This document shows positions 1 to 11,694 of a DNA stretch of 64,000 nucleotides, one piece after another; position 1 is the stretch's first letter, and every line of letters starts with the position of its first letter. The notes under the pieces were generated by a model, which had not been told where the DNA came from, searched no databases, and worked only from the letters and a program-made list of their open reading frames with translations. This stretch comes from Aphis gossypii (lineage: Eukaryota > Arthropoda > Insecta > Hemiptera > Aphididae), in assembly GCF_020184175.1 (NCBI RefSeq), contig NC_065531.1, positions 44,041,213 to 44,105,212 on the forward strand, written 5' to 3'. The position numbers and the translations under genes are program-made.

Positions 1-1940
1 TTATTATATACGATTCAAATTGTTTGTTCTTCACCTTGCCGTTATTAACTTACTGTTTCAATCATAGGTTGCACTTATTTAAGAAAAAAATAGTAGAACA
101 AAAATTAAAAATATCTGTATAAGAACGTAGAAAAATATATTTAATGATTTTAATTAATTCAAATTCATAATATTTTATCTCTATATTCTTATAGTTAAAA
201 TAAAATTGTACTTGTGTTATTTTTTTTAAGACCCAATTTCCTGTTATTAATTATATTTATTATTTTTCCATTATCAATAATCATTTTAGGTGAAAAAAAA
301 TCGTTGATTATCTAGATGTATTATGTTGAATGGTATGTAATATAATCAATATATTATATTTTTATTAACATATATTAGAATTTAATTGAAATATGAAAAT
401 GATCGTTTTCATGTACCTATTTATTAGAGGTCATTCAAATAAAACAAATTTATTTAAACAATTTAAAATAATCAAAACAATATTGTTCACTAAAAATTAA
501 CCAGACATATAAAAATTATAGACGATTAATGTTCATAATATTTTACTGCCAATACAATACGACTTATAATAATATATTAACTACCTATAATAAACCAACA
601 CTGACAGATTTTAATTTAGTCACGAAAAATTAATTTAATAATACAATATAACTCATAATGAATATTACAATATTATTTTAATATTATGTTCTCGTCGAAT
701 TTCCAATTTTAACGGCGTAGTGACGCTGTCGTGGAATACATAATATATGTAATATATGTATATTTCTGGCACAATCTCAACGTGATATTATTTAAGTCGG
801 ATAATCGTCCGACTATTCGACGGCCAGCTTCAAGCGCCAACACACTTTTAAATATGTTTTAATACTTTTAATGCCAACATCATAGACCCTTATACGATTC
901 ACTAAATTTAATTATTAGTTATTATACGACTGACCTTAGTTCTTTTTATTAAGTCTCATTTCCTTATAAATTAATGAACCATACGTCTTAACAGTTTTTA
1001 ATATTATCTTAAATCTAAATGGTAGATAGTTGGTTTTTGTTATTTCAATACTTATTGAGTAGTTACATAATGACGTATAATACTATACAAAGGAATTCGC
1101 TTAATATAAATTCTACAGTTCCTATGAACGTTCCAGTATACAACTAAAAAAACTTTCCTCCTCTGCGGGGTTTATCCAATAGATGTGTGTATAATGCGAT
1201 TTTTATGTCAACGCGTCGTCAAATACCTAATAACAATAATAATAAAATATCGTTTACGACACCGATATAGCGATTGACTGCTTTTAAAAGACGGTTTTCC
1301 ACTCACTACTCACTAGACTCTTTTACGAGCCTAATTCAATTTTAATAATATACCGTTCAATCCAAATATTGATTTATTGTGGGTGCAAACCAAAATAAAA
1401 TATCATTCATTTTTGAGTTTAAAAATATAATTTATGAAAAATGCATTATTTAATACAAACAGTTAACAAAACCATTATTTACTAATAGGTATAATATTAT
1501 GTCAATTTTAAAAATGAAGACAAGAGTTATATAATAATATCTATGTATTAGATATAGGAAAATTAAATTGTGAACTCCCTATTTAAAAAATCGTATGCTT
1601 ATACAACATGTGGACTATTACATTTATAATTTAATTTTGAAATTAAAAGTTTAAAATATATATTATGTTGATGTTAACATTAATATTTTAATAGTATGCA
1701 TAATATGTACTGCAATGTTGTAGTTCTATTAAAATATTAGTAGGGAACACCCATTACTACGATAACTTTTTGGGATTTAAAATGTTATAAAAATCCATAG
1801 TTTGAAATGTAAAATACTAATAACAGTTTTACTATTATAAATAACAAAAATCCTGAACTTGAATCGAATCAATTTGTAGTAAGTGTTTCTGCAAGAGCAA
1901 GACGTTTGTTTCAACCATATTATAATTAATCAAAATAATC
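1..1940. other. AT-rich intergenic sequence, no gene seen
   Basis: No open frame here looks like protein coding on either strand. The sequence is dominated by A/T runs. A short inverted repeat, GTCGGATAATCGTCCGAC, lies near 797-814. No promoter, tRNA or transposon end could be supported. Confidence 0.5.
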
Positions 1941-2288
1941 AAAAAATAAACATAAAATAAAACTCTGAGCAAATATGTGATTCCGATAAAATGTAGTTCA
2001 GTTCTTCAACAGCGTATTTTCTCATAAAAACATGGTTTCCAATTTTTAATGCACATTTGAATAATGATGGATAGTCTATACTTTCACATTCAATTTTATT
2101 TAATATAAAAAACCCAGATACATTATTTACTATTTCATTGTTTAAATGTTTAAAATAAATCGTTAAAACACTTAAAACAATATAGTATGAAGAATTCAAG
2201 AATGCATTTCTATAAAATTTCAATATTGAAACAAAAAGAGCAATACGTAATTGAAAGCGACTCACGTATAAACTTGATACTGTAGAAT
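1939..2288 (-). CDS. Possible exon of a seven-helix chemoreceptor-like protein (tentative)
   Basis: A minus-strand frame stays open for about 115 codons in very AT-rich DNA. It follows a plausible acceptor (TTATTCTACAG) near 2288 and ends in a stop at 1939. It has a hydrophobic stretch (residues such as YYIVLSVLTIYF) followed by a polar loop rich in Leu, Asn and Glu (HLNNEIVNN, later AVEELNYIL). This resembles the helix-then-intracellular-loop layout of insect gustatory receptors. That family call is inference from layout only, as no diagnostic C-terminal motif is present. No other exon of the same gene was found. It could be a decayed gene, a fragment or a chance ORF. There is no ATG at the start of the open stretch, which suits an internal or terminal exon. 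Confidence 0.2.
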
Positions 2289-3164
2289 AATAATTATAAT
2301 AAATTTATTCTGTAGATCTGATACCAATACAAAAACGATTACTGTCCACTGACTTCGAGAAGCACACGTATATTTGTTGTTCGGTTTATTTATGTGAACT
2401 AATATATTATGTATGGACAAAAGTTGAAATCGGGTAAACCCCAGAAATCCCACAGTCAAAACAAGAATTGCCACTCACAACGTCATATTTCGACTTATGA
2501 CCGGGAAAAAGTAGTAGTGACTAACATCATTAGAAAAAACCGTATCAATTATACATTTGAATATTTAATTATGTTATAAAAAATTTTACGATAGTATATA
2601 CATGTAATTCTGTAAATAAAAAATAAAATATAAATATTTCAAAAATATATTATAATATAAAATATTACGTATTTTTATTATTAAATGAAGAATTATAATA
2701 TTCCAATTTAGGTATGTATACAAATGTATCAATTTATTGAATAATAATTCAATTGAAAATTCAATTGAAAATTTCATCATGCTATTTTTATTTTTATTTT
2801 TTAAATTAACATTATGAATTGTATTATTATAATATTATAGTATAATATACAATATTATATTTATTTTATCATTAATTATGTGTACCAAATATTAAAAAAA
2901 AAACATCTTTCCTATAGTTAGCAAAAATATAGTTGCTAGACGCTAGTTGTTATCGCTTTGTTCAAATATTATGTTAATCACAACTATAGGTCTGCCCGAA
3001 AAAAGTCAAAGTATGACGTTTTTCCTAAGTACTAAAGTACACGAATAGTACGCGTTTTTCTCGACTTCGACTTTTAATCGCCGTAACAAATTACCTTTAA
3101 AGCACTTTAGTGCGACTGTAGTGAAACGGCAGTTTCTTATATTTTTTCATAATAATACGAGTTG

Positions 3165-4300
3165 CAACTAGTCGCATCCGGCGGTAAAAATTTCTTCCGA
3201 ATTGTAGCACACGTTTTTTTTTTTTGGAGGAGTACATACGAATTGCGGCCCAAATCGTATTAATTTAACAATTTTGAAATATAAAATTGTATATTCTAAA
3301 CTTTTTCACTGCACATGGTTTTCATTTCGTTAGTCATTAGAAAATAAATCTAATACAAACATAATCAAAATCAAAATCCGAAAGCGGTGAAACATTCTCA
3401 ACGGTAGAAAAGCGACGACTAAGGTGTATTTGGTAGTTTGGGTGTCTACATTGTACTGTCGTTATTAAACAGTCAACAAGTTATCAGCTTAGATAGAAAA
3501 TTATCATGATATATAATGTTATAAACCTATATTATGACTGCTGACTGTCGTTATTATCGAACGAAGAACGATAATAATATTAGGATGTGGACAAAAACAA
3601 ATTGGGCCTCAACTCGGATATGACGCGAAAAAAATCGGACCGCATTAATTCAGATTAGACCTGCATAGTAGTTGCGTCCCAAAGATATCTAGGAAAAAAG
3701 GTCGAATCTGAATCGCGGCCCTAGATTTTCGTGTCATATTATCCGAGTTGCGGCCCAATTAATTTTTGTCCACATCCTAATATTACTATCGTTCTCCGAT
3801 CGATAATAACGACAGTCGGCTGTCATAATACCTACATAGGTTTATGACATTATATCAAAATAATTTTCTATCTTAGCTGATAACTTATTGACTGTTTAAT
3901 AATTATTATACATAATAATATTATAATAATAAATTAATAATACCTGTGTCATAATAATAATTAAAAATATCTTACACATATCTAGTATATTTTTAACCTA
4001 TATAATAAGTGTTAACTATGTTATTAATTTTAAAAAATATAACAATTTTAACTTACCCATAATGCTAATGCTACAGACAGTCATTTTAAGACTGTCTTAG
4101 GTATGTACAAAAAACGAAAGAGAAATGAAATTTAGAATAAATTATTTAATATTTCAAAAATTTTGAATTAATAAAATTTGGGCAGCAATTCGTGTGTACA
4201 CTAAAAAAGATCTGAGCTGTAATTCAAATTTACTCCCAAACAAACGTGGGCCACAATTCGAAAGAAATTTTTACAGTGGGACGCAACTACTAGTTTCCAC
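3165..4300. repeat. Nested long inverted repeat (foldback-type element)
   Basis: Two sets of inverted arms are nested. Inner arms at about 3463-3663 and 3702-3903 pair closely: each holds TTATTAAACAGTCAA, then AGTTATCAGC, then TAATATTAGGATGTGGACA read toward the centre. Only about 38 bp separate them. Outer arms at about 3165-3303 and 4125-4300 share GTAAAAATTTCTT, CGAATTG and CCCAAAT blocks in inverted orientation and are more diverged. The unpaired centre contains GTTGCGTCCCA, whose complement recurs in the right outer arm. No transposase ORF lies inside. The structure fits a foldback or palindromic MITE, possibly one inserted into another. Target duplications were not identified. Confidence 0.7.
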
Positions 4301-6040
4301 CCTTTCAAGCAAGTTGTATATGCTTTTTGTCTTCGAAATTTTACATGCGTATCTACCGACTTTATCTAATTGTGATTATATCGTTGTCAGCTACGATATA
4401 ATGTTGCTACATCAATATCAGATGTATCTATACAAATAATACGAAACGACGAAAATAATCAATGATAATATTATACATAGGTACCTACATAATTTGCAAA
4501 TGTACCTAATGCTATTAATTCAAATTTAATACCTACAAAGAAAATCCTCTGACCACCTACATAACGAAAGTGTTTTAACATAATTTATCTTAAATTATAC
4601 AAAACTATATATATATATATTTTATATTACACATAACTTGAGCATTACAGAGACGTATTACCTAAGAGGTGTGGGTGGTATTGTAAATTGATAGCCCTAG
4701 TTGGCGTTTATTTTATACGAATATATACCTGCGTTTTAAATCATTGTTATATAATAACTATTAACTATATTAATTATACTTAAAATCGTATTAAGGTCTA
4801 TCGTAAGAGTATATAAATATCTGTCTATCGGATAGACTCTAACTTTATACAAGACACTAATAAATAATCTAGCTAAGGGGAGGTAATTGTACCTTTTTGA
4901 AACAATATGTGTTAAATAAAACACTTGATTAGATACTAGTTGAAATGGTTTGCCATTTTTTACTCATTTATGCGAACAATTTGAAATATATTTCAAGTTT
5001 TAATGCTATAAGTATTAACAGTATATACGTATAATTATGTTGTATGTTGTTGAGGCTACATTACGCTATGCTAATCACTATAAGTTATTATAATGTTTTT
5101 ATAACAATACAGATCGAGGCCCTAAAACATTAACCGGTAGACAAAACACAATATAAAGAATTTTAAAGATATTTTAGTTACGGTAGATAATAATAATAAT
5201 AATAATAATAGTAACAATAATAACAACAATAATTATAATAAAAAAAACCAGTTGATAAATAGTTGATGGAAAATTAAAATGGGGTCTACACATACCAAGG
5301 GAGTTTGGGTATAATTAGAAATGGCGAATGGAATAAGAAAGGGATAAGTAAATTTAATATTACGATTACAAGGGGGAGACTTTAAAATTGATTTGTGAAA
5401 GGAAATGAAAAATCCCTAAATCATAATTATAATTAATTTAATTTGTATTTTACAACAATAAATCAATAAAATAAAATTCACAAGTTATAGTGAAAATGTA
5501 TTGTAAATTAATTAATAGACTTTGCTCATAAATATTTTATTTGTATCAAATTTTATAAATTTTATTTTACGATTTAATTTTTACAAAATAAAAAAATGTA
5601 TAAGTATTTATTATTGGTGATTCACTAAACACATACTCACTCACATTTTTCCCTTTAATAATGGGTTTATTCAAATTCTCATTATTAAAGAAATAATCAA
5701 AATCATTTTTAAAAATTGTATTTTTAGCGTCTTGTGGTATTAAAAACTTTTGTTTCTTAAATGAAAACCTTTTTTCCACTTTAAATTATTTTGTGGATCA
5801 TTTTTTTTTTTAATTATAATGTACTTAATTCGACAATAATTGAACAGTTAGTTTTTCAGTTATTAAGATGCTTATATTAAGTCCATAAAAATGGTTTTAG
5901 GGAAGTATAAAATAAATTAAATATTTGATCTAGTATATTTTATTATACTCGCATGGACCATTTTTATAAATAATAAATATTTACAGATTAATATAATGTG
6001 CGTTCTTGATTAGTCATTTTAAATTAACTGTTTGTTTATA
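4301..6040. other. AT-rich intergenic sequence with a trinucleotide repeat
   Basis: A (ATA)n microsatellite runs at about 5187-5210 and continues as imperfect AAT/AAC units to about 5240. A minus-strand open frame at 5567-5785 contains a GTGAGT donor-like site, but it has no ATG, a weak upstream acceptor and no recognisable family. Nothing else could be supported. Confidence 0.4.
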
Positions 6041-6049
6041 ACGTTTACG

Positions 6050-6435
6050 GAGGTCCTCGAGAATCCAAGCTCCAGAAACAAGGATGTCACTGATCCTCCT
6101 CCCCAATTGTGCAGGAGGATCTAAATATTGTAGATTTATTGTATTTACAAACAAGTAACAGCATATTTTCCGTTGAACAGTCAAGGAAAGAGGTGGCCAC
6201 TGATCGTTTTCTCCGTCTGATTGTCAATGAACAATACGATCATTATATTTCCGTCACCGTTTATGAGCGCCGTGTATTGTGCGATTGTGACGTGTAGATA
6301 GTGCGACCACTGCAATAAAATTCCGGGGAAATCATCTTCGTTTGCGTATATCTACAGATTTCGTCACTTTAGTCCGTCGAATTGTGTCGGATATTTCTTG
6401 GAGATTATGAGCCAAACGTGTGTCAAGCCGTCAAG
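6050..6435 (+). ncRNA. Candidate first exon of a non-coding transcript or distant 5' UTR
   Basis: This patch has clearly higher GC than its surroundings and ends in a strong consensus donor (GTCAAG|GTAAGT) after 6435. A small ATG frame begins near 6408 (ATG AGC CAA ACG). When joined to the candidate exon at 7349-7438 it stops after 19 codons. The patch is therefore more likely a 5' UTR or a long non-coding RNA than a coding exon. It might be a distal alternative leader of the zinc transporter gene that starts at 11695 on the same strand. The 5' limit is a guess from base composition. Confidence 0.3.
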
Positions 6436-7348
6436 GTAAGTTATAAATTAGTCATTAATTTTATTGTTCGTGGAATCCTCGTATGACAACGACTCTACCG
6501 CTATTTACGATTTATATTATTTGTGCATAATATCTTATAATAATAATATTATATTGTATTGAAAAAACGAACTTACAATCTTTGACCTCTTAACCATTAT
6601 TATATAGGTTTATAAAATCCAAAAATAACTTTGGTAAAATAGTCACGCGATGGCTGAGACACTAAGTTTCCTTGAATGTCACGAGAAAATAATAAATTTA
6701 GTGAAAAATAGTTTATTTAAAGTGTTTGATTAAATATCTAATTATCAGAATACGTATTATACAAAACTTATAAACTTAAAATAACTATTTGTCTATTGTA
6801 ATGATTTAAGTGGATATAAAATAATAAATTTATCTACCGGCAATAGTTAAAAAAAGTTAGTTAATTAATGATAAAAATATAGATAGTATTATTATAAGTA
6901 CGTATTATTTAATAAATACAAATAAAAACTGATTAATTCCTATTTTCTGTAATTAAGTAGGTATTATATTACAGCTTATTAGTTAATACATATCCTTTTT
7001 TATTTCCTCTGCGTATTAGTTTAATGAGAAAGTATTATATAGTTTACTACAGTCAATAATCTATAACTATTACGGCAATCATATTATAATATTATCATTT
7101 ATGTTTATCATTATAATAGTTTATATTTTGATTCTAAATATTAACTGATTAATATTATTAGTTGTTTATGATTAAAACACATAATCACTGTTCACGTGTT
7201 TAGCCATCATTGGTCACCTATATATCGGCTATATCAACACATTTCAGTGAAATGTATAATTACTAATCAGTCATACAGATAAAAATGTATTAATCAACAT
7301 TAGGAGAGAAATTGTTTGTTTTATTTGAGCATTTCTGTTTTGAAATAG

Positions 7349-7438
7349 GACATCAATCATTACAGCCAAAGGTGATCCACTACATTAACAGATGGACTGT
7401 ATATCTACGTTTGATTGTCGTCTTACGTTTGTTCAAAG
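7349..7438 (+). ncRNA. Candidate internal exon, 90 nt
   Basis: It is bounded by an acceptor (TTTTGAAATAG|GACATC) and a donor (TTCAAAG|GTAGGT) with higher GC than the flanks. It pairs naturally with the donor at 6435. All reading frames through the joined sequence are short, so it is probably non-coding. Evidence is splice-site pattern only. Confidence 0.25.
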
Positions 7439-10400
7439 GTAGGTTGATATTAAATTATACAAACATTTTCTAAAATGTATTCATTATGATCACAAATTCT
7501 AAAATAATAAGTAGGTAGACATGTTAACCACAACGAGCATAATGTACTACTTATATAACTTACGAAATGTTTTAATTAAAGCAAAAAAATAAAACAATGA
7601 AGATTCAATGAAAAATATTCGCGAAAAAAAATGTTAGTAACAACTTATTTAAGTTAAACTTGTGTTATTAAATTCCATTCATTGATTGGATTAGATTAGA
7701 TTTAGTGTTACTGAAGTTTACCTACACAATATGGATTTATATTTCATACTTACCAAAATATATTTTAATATTTATAATTATGTACCTAAGAACAAAATAT
7801 AGTTTTAAAATGTGCATACATAGGTGATGGTACAAATTTTGTGTTATAATAGGTTACGTATTTCATGTTATATTTACCATAACTGATAAGAATAAATTTA
7901 ACTGTTTAATATCATAATAATACTATCTTTCTATATTATATAATTAATATTTGTATACCTATTAATAAAATAAATGATATTTTATTAATTTCTTTAATCG
8001 TCTTAAATGTACCTAATATTACAAATATTAAATGACTTGATTATTAGTTAATAAATGAATAACTTTTTTTTAATAATACATTTTTTTTTTAATAATTGTG
8101 TAATTATGATGAGGAAAACATTGAGAAAATTAATCAATTTAAAATTAATAGGAACATACGAGTATTAAAAGCATTACTTATAGATATAGGTATATTTTAA
8201 ATAAACACGTATACTTTTTTTTTATATCAAATAAAAATATAGTTTAAAATATCTTAAATATTATATTGTAAAATTCTAATAAATTTAATTTAATAATAAA
8301 AAAAAAAGGTTTTCATATGAATAAAATAATGAACAACATTTTAGTTTAATAAGTGCACTTATTTAATTGATTCCTGCACTCTTCTATTAGTTGAATATTA
8401 TACTTGATCAAACATAAATGTATGTATACTTAAATATTTAATCAATGGCTCTAATTGAATACCTTAATTACCTTAAGTTATTAACTAATATGAAATAATA
8501 TTACAATAATAATTTAAGTGTATAATCAGGCACACAATAAGATAATACTAATATAATACTCGTATTATATCAAAATTAAATATTAACAAGCTAATTAATA
8601 ATTATATTTAATCATTGAATGATTAAGTAAATAACATATTATTGCAAGTAGAACTAAGTATATAAGTATATTAATGCACGTATAATACAGCTATATTTTA
8701 TGATATAAATGTAAGGATAGTTTTTTTATCGTTATCTAATCAAACTAGTCAAAAAAAGTGTTATGTAATGGAAAAACATTTATCTAATAAGGTAACAGCA
8801 AACTACCTACGTAGTGCGTATACACTGTCGATTAACCTACTCGATAACGCAATGACGCGTGGTATCAATATTTTTACATACCTATCTACCTACTTGTAGA
8901 TTAGTTAAAAAACAAAATCTTACACTTATGTTTTTGTACTTAGTAGACAATTATTAACGTTAAAAGGGTTCTCTTTGTTGACAAAACGCACTGTTGCATG
9001 CTTGTTCATCAAACTCAACTCTTCAAAAGGTTGTTATAAACATAAAATTAAATACACGCTATATAATATTATATTAATCTCACACGCCTAAATAGGTTAT
9101 ACAGATATTTTCTTTGAAGTCATGTTTTCAGATAGGTACATCGTATTATGTGAATACTATTAAAAAAATTATATATATATATATATATATATATCAGTTG
9201 GTAAACAATCAAAGTCGATAATTTTATTGTTAGTAATCCAGATACGCATGTATTATTATGTTGTTATTACTTTTTATACTTTATTATAGTTGGGAATCTA
9301 TAAGTTTTTTCAAGTCACTCCTAAGTCCTAATCTATTGCTGCGCACTAAGGAGTGGAAAAATAGCTGAAGAATATATAATAATAATATGCCATTGAACGA
9401 CCGATACGCAATAAACTCAATGTCATAATAATTTTATAATATATCGACGATAAGTACGCAGTGGGCCTATTTACTAAATAGATATCGTCTTGAGTTAAGT
9501 TGAAGAGAAGTTAAATTAAAACGGTACAAAACTTAAATAAGTACGCGCAACGCAGAATGCAGGAACAGGATGCAATTACGAGTTTCCCGCGAGAATTGAT
9601 TTACCTACATTGAGAATAGTAATATGACAAGTTGGAGAGTTAAAAATAAATGTATTAATATAATTATTAAAATCGAGTTTGTGCAGTCGTATACATATTA
9701 CATTTATTAGAAAATATAATAATATGTTCCCCTGGAAAACCCTTATACATGCTGCAGACTTCGTTCGGTGCGCAGGTTACAATGAACACGGCGCGCGACG
9801 TCTTGCCTAAAAACTAAATATTTAATACTATGTAGTATGTAATAATATTAATACAAATAGTAGTAACATTGATTTTAAATTATACTAAAGTGTATTTAGT
9901 AAAAACTAAAAAGTATACAAAATTAATTTAAATTATAATAAACACAAAATAATTATTTTTCTACTCCCGTCTAATATTGCTTTTCGCTTGTGGCGTGTGT
10001 ACATTTATTAAGTTTGAGTTTATCTGACGTAATTAATTAGTATAGAAAAATTTTATGTTTGAATAAGTACTTACAAAGGAGTAATAATTATTTACGATAT
10101 AACTGTATAAATATTGAAGATTGTTTATGACTACAGAATTGGTTTAACCTTTATTTATAAGAAAAAAGCGGCGTGTTCAACGGGTGATCGTGGGGGTTAG
10201 GGATTAATTTTCACTAAAATTTGTTCGATTATCTTTTATTATTGATTTACACATTCACTACTGGAGCGTCTAGACTCAAGAGCAATAAATGCATGTGCAC
10301 ATCTTATATGACCTATAATTGATAAAGTAATTTAGTGAAAATCATTATATAATTATTTAGGTATGTGACGAATATAAACTTCAGGTACATATAAAAATAA

Positions 10401-10740
10401 ATAATATAATCTAGTTTTTAGGATATCCTCTTAAAAAAAAAGTTTTGTATACACTACTGAATTTATAATGTAAATATTTTATATTGTGGAATTCTTTTGT
10501 AAAATATCATAATAATATTCTGTTAGTATCTCTACTCCCACCAGCACATACGCTGAGCTTACAAGGATTATTGCAGCTAGTAGCTATCATATATCTGTAA
10601 CTCGGTTAATAATTATGAATTTTTCGTGCTACAAATAAAATCTATTATTATGACTTAAAATTTGTAAATAAAATTGTCATTAAAACCAAGAATATCGCGT
10701 ACAATGGTTTTAGAGTAGTTGTAATAAGACGTGCAGTGCC
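7439..10740. other. AT-rich sequence, no gene seen
   Basis: It contains an (AT)12 microsatellite at 9171-9194 and many short A/T runs. No coding frame, RNA gene or transposon end could be supported. Confidence 0.5.
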
Positions 10741-11694
10741 CTACTCGCTGTTTAGGTTTGTTTAGTCGCAAAAGACGGCGGCGACGAGCGACTTACGGCG
10801 CCGCGATAAATAATACAAACACGTGTGTGGTTAAATGTCGAGCCGGAATAAAGTAAAAAACGACCGATGTCGTGTTTCCAAAAAAAAAAAAAAAACCTGA
10901 CCAAACCGAACGTGTCGGAACGCGTTTCAATTCAATGTCACTCGACCGTGTGTGTACATTATATATAGCGTAAAAGAGTAAGCAACTGAGCTATAATAAC
11001 GGAGTAACGCATAGGAACGGTGACGATGAATAATGATAAAAATAATAACAACAACAACAACAACAACTGCGACTACGACGAGAGACAATAATAGATACTA
11101 CGACGCGCGCAATAACATAGTATTACAGTATTATTATTATTATTGCTTATTAATAATATTCGACTGATTGTAAATAATACGATACACAGGTATATCGGCC
11201 GTGTTGGTCGCCGTACGAGCCGCGTGCGCGCCGGCACTACAACGACTACAACGGTCGTACGCGTATCGGACCGTACGCCCGGTAAACAACACGTCGTCGT
11301 ATAATATAATATCGTCGAGTGCGACAACGTGTCGGTACGCGGACGCGATTAGATCTGTTGGGCGCGCGCGGTCGTCTTATCTCGCGGCCACTATATATTG
11401 TGTCTGCGTGTGCGTGTGTGTGCGTGTGCGTGCTCGGAGAGATATACCCACACTCGTACGAACGGACCCACACACGCCCGCGTAGGTACGCAGTGTCTGT
11501 TCGGCGGCGCGCGTTCAACGTCTCTCGTGTGGTTTTGCGCCCGAGGGCAGAGTCGTCGACGGGTCGTGTGGTCGCGGTGGGTGCCGGGGCCGTGTCCGAG
11601 GAGGAGGTTTACTACCTAAACACAACTGCCAAAAAAGAAAACACCGCCCGCGATACAACGCGTCTTGCAGTATATTTCGATAAAACAGACGACG
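10740..11694 (+). promoter_or_regulatory. CpG-rich promoter and 5' leader of the zinc transporter gene
   Basis: Base composition changes sharply to CG-rich with many CpG dinucleotides and stays so into the first coding exon. A TATATATA stretch lies near 10960. An (ACA)n repeat is at about 11048-11067, an (ATT)n repeat near 11127-11143, and an alternating GT/GC purine-pyrimidine tract at about 11397-11432. The transcription start was not located. Long open frames on both strands here result from high GC and are not called as genes. Confidence 0.5.

Noticed and set aside
5567..5785. Minus-strand frame with a GTGAGT donor-like site
   Set aside because: It has no ATG, a weak upstream acceptor and no recognisable protein; it is Lys/Asn/Phe-rich as expected of chance AT-rich frames.
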